In this document: piece after piece, positions 35,336 through 47,792 of the stretch
Layout of the letters: each line of letters begins with the position of its first letter
Position numbering within the stretch: position 1 is the first letter of the stretch
NCBI GenBank assembly: GCA_025531455.1
Contig: JAMYHL010000052.1
Location: forward strand, 124,001-188,000
Length of the DNA: 64,000 nt
Direction of reading: 5' to 3'
Origin: Apiotrichum sp. Y4204
Lineage: Eukaryota > Basidiomycota > Tremellomycetes > Trichosporonales > Trichosporonaceae
Notes under the pieces: generated by a model
Told to the model about the DNA's origin: nothing
Database searches by the model: none
The model's input: only the letters and a program-made list of their open reading frames with translations
Translations under genes and position numbers: made by a program

Positions 35336-37697
35336 ATGTTCCGACAGTCCATGGCCGCCGTGATGGCTGCGATGGTCTTTGCGATTCTTTCGGTGGTCGC
35401 GGCTGATCTTTCGCCCCTCACTTCTGCCGACGACATCCTGCCCTTTAACATCACCATCCTGCCGTCGTGGGGCATGAACTCGTGGACTCCGATTGGAGAG
35501 ATGGGGTCCGCCGACGGCGACAAGACCCCGTGGAGGAGCATGTATGACGGCCAGTTTGCGCCGGACAACGCCACTATCGTCTACGGTAGGGGTGACGCCA
35601 AGTTCATTCTTGACTCACCTACCTATGACCCGGGTAGCACCCCCTCAGTCTACTTTAGACTCCCGGCCGAGGGAGTTTGGTGGAAGGGTTCGTTCAGGTC
35701 CAACACTGGCGACGCCTCGGCTCTTCGCATCTGGGCCGAGGGCCTTCCCAACAATAACTCGCTGATGCGCCAATCCTCCCCCGCCTTTATTCGTTACTAC
35801 AACGGTCAAACGCACTCTGGTATGCCCAAGTTTGCCTATCAGAGGATGCAATTTGGCATTGTCGCTGGGTACCAAGGAGGCGGCCGAATCGAATACGAGA
35901 GTGCGGTGGTACAGATGAGCATGGTGACAAAGGCGTAAGTTTCGACGCCAGCTTGCTTGCCTGTATTCGCGACTGAAGCGACTGACTGTCTAGTCCCGAC
36001 TGGCCGTCCGCCATCAACAATGCCGACAAGAAGTATTTCTTGACGGCCGAGACGAACTTGGACGACAGCTCCTTCGACGGCGGCCTGCAATGCACCCCGG
36101 GGGCCAGGGGCTCTAAGATGGAGGACGCTAATGGTAAGGAGGCGTCATGAGACGCTCCCAGAGAAGTGATTTCTGACTTTGCAGGTCGCGAGAACCTCTA
36201 TATCACTTGGAGAGCTCGACTGGACGAGCACTGCACGTTGGATGTCCCCAAAAACACGTCCATGGTGTATGTGAACGGAACCACCGGGCCCATGTTCGAC
36301 GGCCTCATGTATGAGTGGTCCCCCGCACTCCCCGGCGACATGGCCAATGCGACGACAGGCAGTGCCACCACGAGGACTCGATTTGTCCGTACCAACGAGC
36401 CCCTTCTCATCCAGACGCTGGACCCTCGCGTCAAATATTCGCTCAAGATTGCGAGCGACCAGTCGAAGGGTGACAACTTCAACGTCAGCCTCTACTCTGC
36501 CACTTTCTTCAAAGCCGCTTGGTGAGTAATTGTCGTTGTGTTTCAAGTTGACATTGCTAGGGACAACCAATTGCCCACGTTCAACCACGGCCAGGAGGGT
36601 GGTAACGCTAACGTTGTTTCCTCGAAGCCGAACAACAGTAACAAGGGGGCCGTCATCGGCGGTGCGGTAAGTCACCTTCAGCGTCAGCGCTGCTCCAAGT
36701 AGAACTACCTCCCCGAAGTGAAATTTCCCCAAAGTCCATACGAAACAACCCCGAAGTCCATACAAACTATGTTTTCCCAAACACATCAACAGCCATTGTC
36801 TGGATGGTTGCTCACCTCTGCAGGTTGGTGGTGTTCTTGGTGCCCTTGTCATCGCTGGTCTCGCCATCTACTTGTGCTGCGCGCACCGTCGCAAGCGCGC
36901 CAAAGAGTACGTGACAGCCACCGAAAGCTGACACACCGTTCCTCTCGAAACTAGCTTACACCTGATACAGGTCGACGAACCTTCACGGCAAGCACATGGA
37001 AGCTGACGACGCGAACATTACCCCCTTCATCCCGCTGGACCGTTCCAGACTTCACGACGACACACCGCTCTCCGAGGCGCCGTCCTCGACCATGGCGTGA
37101 GTATCGAGTAACGTCTTCTCCTAGCGATCGACCACTGTTACAGCTAGAGAAGCTCTGGAACAGGGAGAAAAGGTGGGGGCTAACTGTCACAGTTCCCGCC
37201 CGTTGCATGTCCGTGCCGGCACAATGGACAGCGACTCGCAGTTCTGGAGTGACGACGGGCGGTCAAGCCCCACTGGTTTCGCTTCGCTCAGCTCCATCCC
37301 TTCGACGACCAAGTCTCCTCCTCCGTCGACCATTTCGCGGCCCCCGATGGCCCGTCGCGAGGTGATCAGCGAGATGGACGCAGGCACGCTCGAGCCCATC
37401 AGCGACACGGTAGAGTACGAGTACGTCCCGCCGCAGTACAACCCCGACTGGGCGCTGTCGAACGAGTCGACGGCGAGCTCGCGGGCAGCACAACGCGCAC
37501 ACCGCCATCGCAGCGCAATGGGCGCGAGCACCCTCGGCGCAGACAGCAATGCCGGCGACTACGAAACGGCCGCATCGGTGGAAGAAACCCTGGGGCCCAT
37601 GTCGCCAACTAGCACAATCTCCGGCGTCGGCTCCACTGGTGTGTCGACAAACTACTCGTCTGCGCGCTCTCATCACAACTACTCTCATAACTACTAG
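35336..37697 (+). CDS. Single-pass membrane protein with secreted beta-rich ectodomain
   Basis: Seven exons (35336-35934, 35994-36133, 36185-36521, 36561-36666, 36824-36906, 36971-37096, 37193-37697) give 631 residues. A signal peptide (MFRQSMAAVMAAMVFAILSVVA) leads into an ectodomain of about 365 residues with several N-glycosylation sequons (NIT, NAT, NNS, NGT, NVS). A Gly/Ala/Val-rich membrane helix begins near residue 388 (GAVIGGAVGGVLGALVIAGL) and is followed by a basic stop-transfer CCAHRRKR. The cytoplasmic tail of about 210 residues is Ser/Thr/Pro-rich and ends in a His/Asn/Tyr-rich segment. This layout matches a widespread basidiomycete family of surface or sensor-like proteins of unknown function. 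I cannot name a domain in the ectodomain. The fourth intron, within the membrane helix, is 157 nt, long for this locus. A role as a wall or surface sensor is speculation. Confidence 0.8.
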
Positions 37698-39110
37698 TCG
37701 TGTACATCGGACTATCCGCCTCCATTACCTCTTGTAGTTAGTAAACTCTCAAACAGTGGTTTGCCCTGTGACAGAAGCCTGGTCATGTAACAGTAATACA
37801 ATATCCCCTTAATGCCAGAGCCGAAACATTGACAGAAGTTACAGAAAAGCGTTACTCAAACCCCAGGCGACCCCAAGGAACATATTACACTCTTGAATAC
37901 TCGTTGCTAACGACGACCCTTTGACGGGCGGTGTCTGGGTTTCTGTGCCTCTGTTTCACCACTCAGCATCGCGCGCTGTTCCAAGGAACGCATCTAGCAG
38001 CCCCTTGGATACGGCGCTACTGAAAGGAGCAGACAACGACGGACAACGTCCTCTAATCGACCCACGGCAGGCAGTTGTGACATTTCGACCATCGCAAGAA
38101 AACAAACACGGGGGTTGATTGATGTTCTGACGCGCCGATAAGCGCCCGATCACGCGATCAGATCGGAACCGCCTCCCATCTCGCAAGGCCCCATACTGCC
38201 CACACAGCCCCACAGCCCAGCCAGAGTCCAGAGCTAGAGTCTGGCCGGAATCCAGAGAGAATCCAGCCCTCACCACCGCATTCGAGCTTATCACGGCGTG
38301 CGTCGCCCGTCGCGATCAGCTGCGCGAGCGGTGGAGCCGGACCGTTGCGGACCGCTGCGGGCCGAACACTGGTACTCAGCACATGCTGTGGCACATGCTG
38401 TGACATCAGCGCCATGGGCACTGGCGAGACATGGAACATGGATTCTTAAGTTTCAGGAGTTGAGATGGTTACATGTTAAGGTTTTGCGGGGTGCTCAAGC
38501 TGCGTGTGGGGTTAAGCTCCCGCATTGTGCCTGGCGTGTGCCCCGCGACGGACAGGTTACAACGAGCTCAGCAGGTAATTACCACATGCCTGACGGTAAG
38601 CACGGGTCCTCAGTATGCTGTCAGCTGCGAGGCATGTTAGGCTCCTAGCTCCTAGACGGCATGTAGTGCATGTCGCGAGGTCCCAACGAAATCTGCGACA
38701 CATGCTTCTCGGCTACCGAACACGCACAAGATGCCGAGAGCAATGCGGGGTGAGGAGGACGAGGTCCTGGTCCAGCACAAGATCGAGATTGACTGTGCCT
38801 CGACCAACTCCTTGAACGGACTTGCGAGTTCGCATTGTTAGCCTGAACATCTCACATTTCAACGGCCTTTCACTAATCCTGTCAACAGTCGCCTACAGTC
38901 AGAGACAGTGGGCAGAGACCCGTTGGCATGATGTTCAACATCAACGGTGATGCGAACGTGCAGCTGCAGCTGGTTTGCATCGTGACACCTGCCATCCGTA
39001 TGGCTGAAATTAGAGACTGAGTCTTAGAAGGGTCGTCATATCATCAGTTGTTTGATTATACAACCGCATCCAAAGGGTCGTGTACTGTACGTCTAGGTAA
39101 TCTTTCTACG
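37698..39110. other. Intergenic between convergent genes
   Basis: The 3' flanks of the membrane protein gene (+) and the leucine-rich-repeat gene (-) meet here. Nothing else was recognised in 1.4 kb. Confidence 0.5.
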
Positions 39111-42100
39111 TTATGTCGCCGGCTCGCCGTCAGCGGCGTCAGCGGCAGGTGGTTGAGTCGTCTCGTCCTCGTCGCTGCCCAACTCCACAACCTGGCGCGG
39201 CGGGGACCGGGGTACCTCCGTCTCGAGAATCTCTTGTCGCAACTCCTCGCCCGTCATTTCGTCGCGTTTGACGGCTCCACGGATAGGCTGCTCTTCGTCC
39301 TCGCTGTCGCTGTTCACCACGCCGAGGCGCGTGCCCTTTCGGAATATCTCCCCTTCCTCCTCTACCCATTTCCTCGACTCGCGCTCCACAGGGCTGGACG
39401 CAATGTCGAGACCTTGAGCAAGCTCCGCTTCGACGAGACATTCGGCTGCCGCATCATTCTTCCGTGATCCCGTGGCCGCGGTATCGATTTGGATTGCAGG
39501 AGTCGGCTTCTTGTCATCGTCACCAACTCGGACAGGAGGAACAGTGATAGTGCTGGAGTCAAGCTCCTCGGCATCGCTCTCAGCATCAGAGTCGCCAATG
39601 CTGAAATTCGGCGAGAGGATCTCGAGGCTAGTGCTGCGCAAATGGCGGCGGCCGCGGGGCATAAGGGTTGTTCCAGTTTGAATGGTGGTAACCACTGGTG
39701 CGGCAGGGGCAGCAAAGGCTATCTGCGAGGGGAGCAGGATGCGTGGGGGAGGAACGAATCCCGAGGCATTGTTGATATGAGTTGTGAGAGCGTCGTTGAC
39801 AGTCAGGAGCGGCTCCAGATGCTCAACATCGGGGCTCGCATTTACCGTCTCCGCAATGCGTTCTGTTAACGCCCGAGCACGCTCAATGAGAGAGCGGAAG
39901 TCTTCCTTGGGTACGTGCAGGTCCTCCCACGAGCCGGAGGGTCGAGTACGTGCGGTCTGTGAGGCGGTGTACCAGTCTGTAAGGCCCTTGCTAGTGTCCT
40001 CGGCAGCCGGAAGGAGATGATCCGGCTTGAGGCGATACACATACTCCCGCGCCATTCCTTGGACGCTGCGTGCCACCTCTTCCCGTTCCTTCTGTGCGCG
40101 AGCAGCATCCGCCTCCTTGACCTGTCGAACCAACGCCGACTTCTTGATCGGCCGCCACAGAGCCTCAGTGGCAGCACGGGCGGGTTTGGATTCCTTGAGG
40201 GCCGTGGCAGCGAGCTCCGTGTTCCGGATACAAGACTGCAAAATCGACTGAGACAGTTCTGCAAGGTTCGGGTCGTTTGGCGGAATGGACACATCGAGGC
40301 AGCGAATATACTTGTTCGACTTGAGACCCGACGAGAGCGCCAATATACCCGCGGTGCCGATTGCGGGATTTTTGGTGACGTCCAAGTGCAGCAGCCCGCG
40401 GTTCTCCGGGATGAACTCTGCGAGATCAATGGCACCTTCAGTCGTGAGGCCAGTGTCCATTAGGAACAGTCTCTTCAGACTGTTATTGACTGTGAATGAC
40501 ATCCGGAGGGCGGAAATCTTTGATCATCAGCACCAACACAATGATATCTACTCACGCTCTCGAGCCCAGGACCACAGCAAGGGTTAGAGCTCACATCCAG
40601 AGTCTCCAGCGTCGAGTTGTACTTCAGCGCCTCCGCGAGCGACACAAGACCCATGGAGTCAATCTTGTTCTCGCTTAGGTTCAGGACCTTGAGGGTTCGG
40701 TTACGTTTGAGGACCTGGGCAATATAGGTAACACCCCTGCCAATATCGTTACCCTTCAGATCAAGAGTCAAGAGGTGTCCAATGCGTTCGATGCCATCAA
40801 GAGCGCGCACTCTGCGCTGGAGAGCCAAGCTTGCTCCCCCGATGTCTACCTGTGTAGGAGGCTTCGGTTCGGCGGACGGGGCAAATGCAGCGCTGTCCTG
40901 CATGGCGCTGTATCCACCACCTGGCATCACCAACGGGTGCTTGGGAGGCGGGGGTGGCTTGTAGCCCTCTGGAACAACTCGAGAGGTTACACCGCCCGTT
41001 GCGGACGACGAGACCAGGGGAATGGGTGGGAGGTTGGCGTCATCGCCCGGACTGGGAGTAGGGGCCCCACGGCGAGCGCGAGGTGTGTATGTCGCGTAGG
41101 GGGCGGTTTCCGATGCCGTTGCCGAGGAAGACGCGGAGGACAGGGCTGCAAGCGAGTGCACAGCGGATGAGGTGTCAGGATAGTCACGGATCATGACTGC
41201 CAAAGAAACGGCACCGAGTTGGCCGATACGGTTGTGACGCAGGGAGATGTGCTTCAGATACGATGTGCGGACTCCAGATGAGAGCGCCTCAAGAGTGGTC
41301 GATCTTAATCCACAGTTGTCCATCCTAAGTGTCTCGACAGCTGGAGGCAGATTCCGAGTATCGGTCTCCTTGAGAAGCGGGGCTGGAGGAAGGAACAAAC
41401 CGTAAGCGTTCTCGTCTTTGACTCTGCCATTCTCCCCATTGCCTGTATCCTCAGCATCGCTGCCATCGCTCGACTCGGGTGTCGTGTGACCGTTCGAGTT
41501 GATGGCCTGTACTAAATACTCGATGCCCTTTCGATCCCACACGGTATCACTGAAGTCCATGAAGCGCAGCGATCGAGCCTGGCAATCAGCATTTGCCGAC
41601 ACGGGGTTGTCTGACTTACACGTTTCAGGAAGATGGCAACTAAGCGCCACCCTGACGCCTTGATCTTCCTGTTTCCGGCCAAACTGAGACTTGGGAGTGT
41701 ACCGCTGACAAGGAGAGCGTGGAGGATAGGCTTGAGGGTTTCATCGGTTTCGATAACTCCACGCTCAAGACGAAGATCGCTCAATGACCACTCGACAGTC
41801 AGAAGATCGGCAATGGCTTCCGCAGCGTATCGCGTCAATGGATGTTCCAGAGGGTAGGGTGCCGGGTATGGTGCTGACGGGCCATCATGGAGAACGAGAT
41901 GGATTATCCTGGGTTTCGGTGCAGCAGGTAGCGCCTGCAAAGAGCGAATGACGCCCAAGCGGGGCTTCTCCTCTCGACCGCGGCAGGCACTTTCATACAG
42001 CTTGATTAGGCGAATGGACGTCCAATAAGCCCCTCCGCTCGCTGTGGACAGCAACATGCGTTGGCGAGACTCCACCTGGATAGTTAGCTTGCATACGGGA

Positions 42101-42920
42101 TGATTCATACCTTTTCCCGTTCCTCCAACACTTTGGCACTCCAAGGCTCGCTCTGCGAGGAGATGGGATAGGTGATGCTGATGCTGGGCAAAACGAACGT
42201 TGCCCGCTTCAACGGCAGCTTGTGACGGTCGTTAGATGCCGAGGGTGGAGGCACAGTTGGCATCGGCGGTTCCATTCCAAGCGAGGCCGCGCGAGTTGGC
42301 ATCGCCCGTGGCGGCTGTCGCTGACGTTGAGGGGCTTCCTCTTTGTTTGCAAACCGATGGAACAGTCCCAGTCGTCCCGATATAGCATTGAGGGTTCCGA
42401 CTGCCGCGTTGACGGCGTCCGATCCGTGCCGCGAAGATGGACCGGGTGCCTCTCCTGCCACTCCCGAAACCATGTCACGTAGTCGATTGCCCAGTGTCGG
42501 CTTGGCGGGGGGAGGTGGAGGTTTAAGGATGCCTCGTGTTGGGGGTTTGGGACGACGAGGAGCGGGCGCAGCGGGCTTGGGCGGCGGCGTCGGTGCGGAC
42601 TCTGGCGTGGAAGGGGCGGACGAGCTGGCCTCAGCTGTCTCCTGAGCAGCGGGTTGAGATGGAGTTGCTTCGGACGCTGCCTCGGTAGTAGTCTCGAGAG
42701 TGACCGCAGCTACTTCCTCGTTCTCAACGGGCGCAGGCGGATCCGTCTCGGCATCTTTGTGATTCTCCACCGAGGAGGGCGATTCCTCGGTGGTGGTCGT
42801 CGACTCCTCTACGGCTTTGACTTCCGGAGTGGCCTCCGGCTGCCCAGCTGCAGGAGCTGCATCTGCCTTTACGGGCCGGGGAGATGAAGGAGGGGAGCTC
42901 TTGACCTCGTCGTCACCCAT
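39111..42920 (-). CDS. Leucine-rich-repeat protein, PPP1R37/Mhp1-like
   Basis: Four exons (42920-42111, 42075-41620, 41578-40556, 40517-39111; introns 35, 41 and 38 nt) encode 1231 residues. Residues 1-250 are disordered and rich in Pro, Ala, Glu, Ser and Thr (RGILKPPPPPAKP). The middle third to half is an RNI-type leucine-rich-repeat solenoid. Repeats such as LRMDNCGLRSTTLEALSSG, ISLRHNRIGQLGAVSLA, LDLKGNDIGRGVTYIAQVL, LNLSENKIDSMGLVSLAEAL and LDVTKNPAIGTAGILALS are plain. A Pro/Ser-rich insert of about 110 residues interrupts the repeats. The C-terminus is acidic and disordered. The arrangement resembles fungal proteins annotated as Mhp1 and animal PPP1R37, a phosphatase-1 regulator. I did not find a clean RVxF motif, so phosphatase binding is unproven. 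The upstream TTG at 42929 is in frame but is not an ATG. Confidence 0.78.
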
Positions 42921-44200
42921 ACTGGGCAATGCTGAGGAGAGCTCAAGGGTGGACGAGTGACGAGAGCGATTTGGAGGATCGGTGAGGTGGTGGTCTTGTG
43001 ATATCGCGGTTCAGACCAGGTGGGCTGGGGATGAAGCGAGAAGAGGCGAGAGGCGGTGATGAGAGGGTGAGGGAATGGAAATAGAGTAGGAGTAGGACAA
43101 GGACACGACACACCAACAGAGACGAGAAATGAATGAATGATGAGAGGGAGAGAGAGACGACGACAAGACAGAGGTATAGAATGATTAGCGACACAGTCAC
43201 AATCCGCCATCCATCGATGCATTGATGACGACCACACTCGGGCTGCATGCTGCGATCGATCACTCTCACTCTCTCACTCTCACTCACGCGGAGCGCGCGC
43301 GGGGTGTTGGGGGGTGGCCTGGCCCTGCCACGCGGACACGCGGCCAACGGCTCAACAGATCAGCAGATGTAGCAGATCCCCTCATTCAGAGCTAGTCCCT
43401 TATTAGGGCAGGTCCGACGAGGCGACTAGCCCGATTACTACTTTGTGCACACTCTGTTTATGCTCTTTTTACATTCCAGCAATGCTGGCAAACTCGGGTT
43501 TCTCCCGAGCTCTCACCCGATGCAGCATTACGTGTAGTCTAAATGGTGCCACTACACTGTAATGAACCAGACTGTAACAATTGTAATGTGATTAGTCTGG
43601 CACTCGCGCGCACTTGGCAAACCGGCAGAACAGAGTAGAGAGATCTGCATGATCTGCAGAGGTCAAGATGCACACGATGGTCGATGAATTCGATGATATC
43701 ATGATATTTTTGCCACCTAATCAGCTCATATTACGGTCTTATAGGCATGCTAATGATTGAAAAGTTTATGCCTATTGTCCGCACTAGGCCTGCTTTCCGA
43801 TATCGGAACCCCCTCTGGTCGGTATATCGTTTTGGACCCTGCGCGTGCCTCACGCTCCCCCTTTTGCCGCATGGTGTGGTGTACGGCGTCGTAGCCTGTC
43901 GTCAACTGCTGAAAAAAAGCAACAGACCCAACCTCGGTCCACCCCACTCAACCTCTTCCTCGTTTGTCCTGTCAACTCAACAACCGCAATCCACAAACAC
44001 TTTCCGCCCGATTCTCTACCAAAAAAAAGCAGACAACACGGAGGCCACAGTCACTCGGGTCTTCCCAGCAGCGAGACAAACTTGAAATTCAAGTGCGCGA
44101 GTGCACCGTTTTCACACTCCACTCCACCTTCCTCCTCACTCCACATTCCCCGCGCCGCACTTTCCCTACTCACAACCACCCCGCACTCGACCATCCAACA
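42921..44200. other. Divergent promoter region, LRR gene / HSF gene
   Basis: The left 300 bp is GAGA-rich on the plus strand, so the LRR leader is pyrimidine-rich. The right end is a C/T-rich leader for the HSF-type gene. A small palindrome GATGATATCATGAT lies near 43690. No gene was recognised. Confidence 0.5.
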
Positions 44201-46173
44201 ATGACCACCAACCTCAGCGCCATCGCTGGGCCGAGCCGAGAAGTCAATGCCGAGATACAACCCAAGGCGGAGCCGACTTCCCCTATAGTTCCCGTTGGGC
44301 CCAACGAAGTTGGTGGCGCCAACGGTGATGTCGGTGTGTCAAAGCCGGGCTTGACCGTTGGAGAGAATGGCGAGGTTGTCAAGGTACCGGCTTTCCTCAA
44401 CAAGCTCTACAGGTGGGAATAGTGCATCCGCCCTTACTGACTTATCCAGCATGGTATCGGATCCCGAGACAGACGATCTAATCTACTGGGCAGAGTCTGG
44501 CGACTCCTTCTTTGGTACGTTAGGAACTGATGCTTGCCGCGCGGTGTAACTGCCGTGTCGCCGAGGTCCTTCTTCACAGCTGACGTTTCAGTTCCCAACC
44601 ACGAGCGCTTTGGCAAAGAGCTTCTCCCCCGGTTCTTCAAGCACTCAAACTTCTCCTCTTTCGTCCGCCAGCTCAACATGTACGGCTTTCACAAAGTGCC
44701 GCATCTCCAGTCCGGCGTGCTCAAGAATGAATCGCCGTCGGAGCTGTGGGAGTTTGTGAACCCATTCTTCAAGCGTGATCAACCACAACTGCTCTCGAGG
44801 GTGACGCGCAAGAACAATCGCCCAGCGACCAACGCCCCAACGCCCAGCCAGGGTGCCACCGGCTCCCGATCGGGGCGCCAGTCTGGCGGCAGTTCAACAC
44901 CCGGGCCCTTCAGCGGTATTCATCTGTTGACCGATGGTACAACACAAGGCGAGGCGGGTCCTCTCGTGTCAACTGGTCAGCTGGCCGATCTTCATGCCAT
45001 CCAGAATGGTATCAATGCGATTCGCCAAACGCAAGCCGCTATTGGTGCCGATCTCAAGGCGCTGCAGAGCTCAAACGAGCACCTGTGGCGCGAGGCCATT
45101 GAATCACGTGAACGCCAACAGAAACATGAGGAAACCATCGACCTCATTGTATCCTTCCTCGAACGCCTGTTTGGCACCGAGGGCGAGGGTCTCAAGGGTC
45201 TCAAGACGGCGATGCGCCGTGGAGGGCTGTCACGCAATCGCGAAGACAGTGTCTCAGACGATGGAAGCACTAAAAAGCGGCGTCGGTTGATGATTGAGGG
45301 CAATGAAAAGGAAGGTGATGGCGGCCGCTTCTCGGAGATTCAAGGTGGGTGGTCTTGTCCTTGCTATATACTGACGTGACAGACCCGACAGTTTCAGTTG
45401 AGCCTGCCTCGAGCACTGCATCTCAGCGGTCCAGCGCCGAACCGTGGTCGTCCTCTGATCGCCGGTTCACCGCTCTCCCGACTGATGACGAGGCTTCTCC
45501 ATTCCCCAGTCACAGTTCAATGAAGCCGGGTGTGACCCCAGGCTCCGACCCAACACTTCATCAGGGTGGCATCTCACCGCTTTCTGATACCCATCCGGAT
45601 CTTCACGGTACGGATGCCAATGCTCTTCTGCCATACGCCCACGGTCAAAATGCTGAAGACATGACGGGCATGAACCTTGACCCCACGCTTCTCAACACTA
45701 CGATTGGCTCGCTATTGCAATCTCCAGCTGCCGCGCAAATGTTCTTCAACTCATTAAACTCGTCCGTCCAGGGTCAGGCGCTTCAGCAAGGTAGCGGCAA
45801 GGCGCCAGCACCGTCGCCGCCGCTGAGCACAGGGACCGAAGCCGACCCGACCATGGCTCTGCTATCCCCGTTGCCGAGCAATCTTGTGAACCAACAACAG
45901 GACCTGCTTGGTGCTTACAACAAGACGATGGGCGTCAACAACGACATGGACCACTTGCAGGAGAGCATCGACTCGCTTGTGCGCAATATGGGCTTGGACC
46001 TGCCCAACGGTACCGGTACCCCCAACCCCACCCCTACCACTGGCGTTCCCGGCGCCGCTGGCGGACCGCCCATGCACGACCCCAGCCTAGCTCCCGAGGG
46101 CACATTCAACGAAGCCGACTTCAACGTAGAGGACTTTTTGAACCAATTGGCAAAGGAAGAGCCGAAGTCGTGA
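44201..46173 (+). CDS. Heat-shock-factor-type transcription factor
   Basis: Four exons (44201-44412, 44450-44514, 44592-45344, 45383-46173; introns 37, 77 and 38 nt) give 606 residues. The HSF DNA-binding domain spans about 62-168: [31 protein letters not shown], then [20 protein letters not shown] and MYGFHKV, with WEFVNPFF near its end. Two introns fall inside it. A predicted trimerisation coiled coil (HR-A/B) lies at about 220-290, with hydrophobic heptads in [18 protein letters not shown] and [14 protein letters not shown] basic KKRRR is a likely nuclear signal. The C-terminal half is Ser/Pro/Gln-rich and ends in acidic/hydrophobic [16 protein letters not shown], a plausible activation segment. 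It is probably the Hsf1 orthologue, binding nGAAn repeats. Other HSF-type factors (Sfl1, Skn7) exist in fungi; the lack of a response-regulator domain excludes Skn7. Confidence 0.92.
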
Positions 46174-46655
46174 TTGAGAAGGGCGCAAATTTTGGAATGG
46201 CTTACAATACTGCAAGTCATACTGTGTGAATAGCTTTGAGAACCGACAGAGAAGGTGACCGCTTGCACCACATCTCAGACGGACTCGCAGATAGTGGAGG
46301 GGCGGCCAGGCAGGGCTGCCAGATGTAGGATAGACGTTGTTCCCCTAGAGAGAGTAAATCAGCAAATCCCTTTGACACATCTGCTCATCTTGCAAGTAAT
46401 TTAGATATCATCCCCTGCTCGACCCGCAATGTAGCTTTCACCATCGTTCACCGAGTGGTATGGAGGAGAGGGTGTGGTAGCCATTGTGGGATCATGCAGT
46501 TGGTCCATGACGTCATGGTGGTCTCTTTTCCCACCCAATCACCCCAAGGGGAATCAGTTTGGAGCTGTTCACAGTCTCCGCACAGACATCGACCGTGTCT
46601 GCATCACAACATCAACACTCACCACCGTTCTCACACTAATCAGCTACACTTGACA
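46174..46655. other. Intergenic between HSF gene and hydrolase-fold gene
   Basis: This holds the 3' flank of the HSF gene and the promoter of the downstream gene. No gene was recognised. Confidence 0.5.
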
Positions 46656-47537
46656 ATGTGGGCCCGCACGACCTTCAGGCACACGCTGCGCCACTCGTTC
46701 CCGCTCTCAAGCGGCAAACTCGCCCTGTCGTCAGGGATAGCGCTCTCCCTCGCTGCCCCGCTGACCGCGCGCCTCTTCACGACCGCGGCGGCCGACACCC
46801 CCCCACTGGCAGAATGCACCCGGTGGCTGGTCCACGACGCGTCCTCTGCCGCGCCCCGTGAATGCCCGACTCCGCTCGTCCTCCTCCGCGTGCCCCGCCT
46901 CATGACTGGCGCCGAGGCGGCCCACGACGAGAGCTTCCGCGCCTGGGCAGACATGTTCGCTGCCAGGGGATACACTGCCGTCGAGGTGGATGTGACCGTC
47001 GACCCGAATGTGGGAGACCACAGCGCGAGCGGGAATGGAAATGGAGATGTGAATGGGGCAGCTCATGGAGCCTCATTCCCGGAACCGATCGCGTCTGCGA
47101 AATCGGCGCTCAACGCCCGCCTGCGCCTGCTCAACATCCCGTTCGCGCCGATTGTTATTGCCTCTGGCCCTGCGGGACTCGTCGCACAGGCGTATGTAAG
47201 CGACCATCGGGCTAGTGGGCTCGTGCTCATTGACCCGCCGGGAGATGAGGACCCGCGGAAGGAGAAGACGTGGGGGTGGCCGACGTTTAATTACGAGCCC
47301 CGCTTCCCGATCTTGTTGCTTGGTCGAGGGATGGAGGGGACACGGGTGGGGCAGGCGGCCAAGGAGGGCGTGGGGCGCGGCGGGAAGGGCGTGCAGATTG
47401 GAGAGGTCGTTGATGGTGTAAGGGGGGAGAAGACGAGGATGGTGAGTGCAGAGTGCGAGTTGGGAAAAACTCCTAGAAGGGGGCAGCGGCTGACGTTACA
47501 GGAGATCGAGCGCTGGATGGACAGGTGTGGCTGGTAG
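46656..47537 (+). CDS. Alpha/beta-hydrolase-fold protein, likely mitochondrial and non-catalytic
   Basis: The open frame runs unbroken for 293 residues. A good GTGAGT...CTGAC...TTACAG intron at 47442-47501 (60 nt, no stop) reduces it to 273. The N-terminus (MWARTTFRHTLRHSFPLSSG) is Arg/Ser/Leu-rich without acidic residues, as in a mitochondrial presequence. An alpha/beta-hydrolase core follows: PLVLLRVPR, FRAWADMFAARGYTAVEVDV, IVIASGPAGLVAQAYV and SGLVLIDPPGD. At the nucleophile elbow the expected G-x-S-x-G reads SGPAG, with Pro where Ser should be. It may therefore be a non-catalytic scaffold or a relative with shifted chemistry. I cannot assign a substrate. The last exon after splicing adds only EIERWMDRCGW. 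Fold assignment is moderate; loss of activity is inferred. Confidence 0.68.
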   Translation: MWARTTFRHTLRHSFPLSSGKLALSSGIALSLAAPLTARLFTTAAADTPPLAECTRWLVHDASSAAPRECPTPLVLLRVPRLMTGAEAAHDESFRAWADMFAARGYTAVEVDVTVDPNVGDHSASGNGNGDVNGAAHGASFPEPIASAKSALNARLRLLNIPFAPIVIASGPAGLVAQAYVSDHRASGLVLIDPPGDEDPRKEKTWGWPTFNYEPRFPILLLGRGMEGTRVGQAAKEGVGRGGKGVQIGEVVDGVRGEKTRMVSAECELGKTPRRGQRLTLQEIERWMDRCGW

Positions 47538-47792
47538 ATCAGCTGGAGGTGTGGGAGATAAGATTCGAGAGCTGTAGAACTCCAAACAGATAGACCTTGT
47601 GTGATGCTATCTTGATTATCCGAAGTTGCGTGTTCTATTCGGCAGGGCAGAGTACTGCATATACAACAATATTCCGTCTACACAGCTAAGATTAAATCCT
47701 ATAACGTGTGATGATCGTATGGCGGACGCCGTCGAGTTGAGCAAGGGCAGTGAGACCGATTCGTGATCTACCTCCGCCACTACACCGGCACC

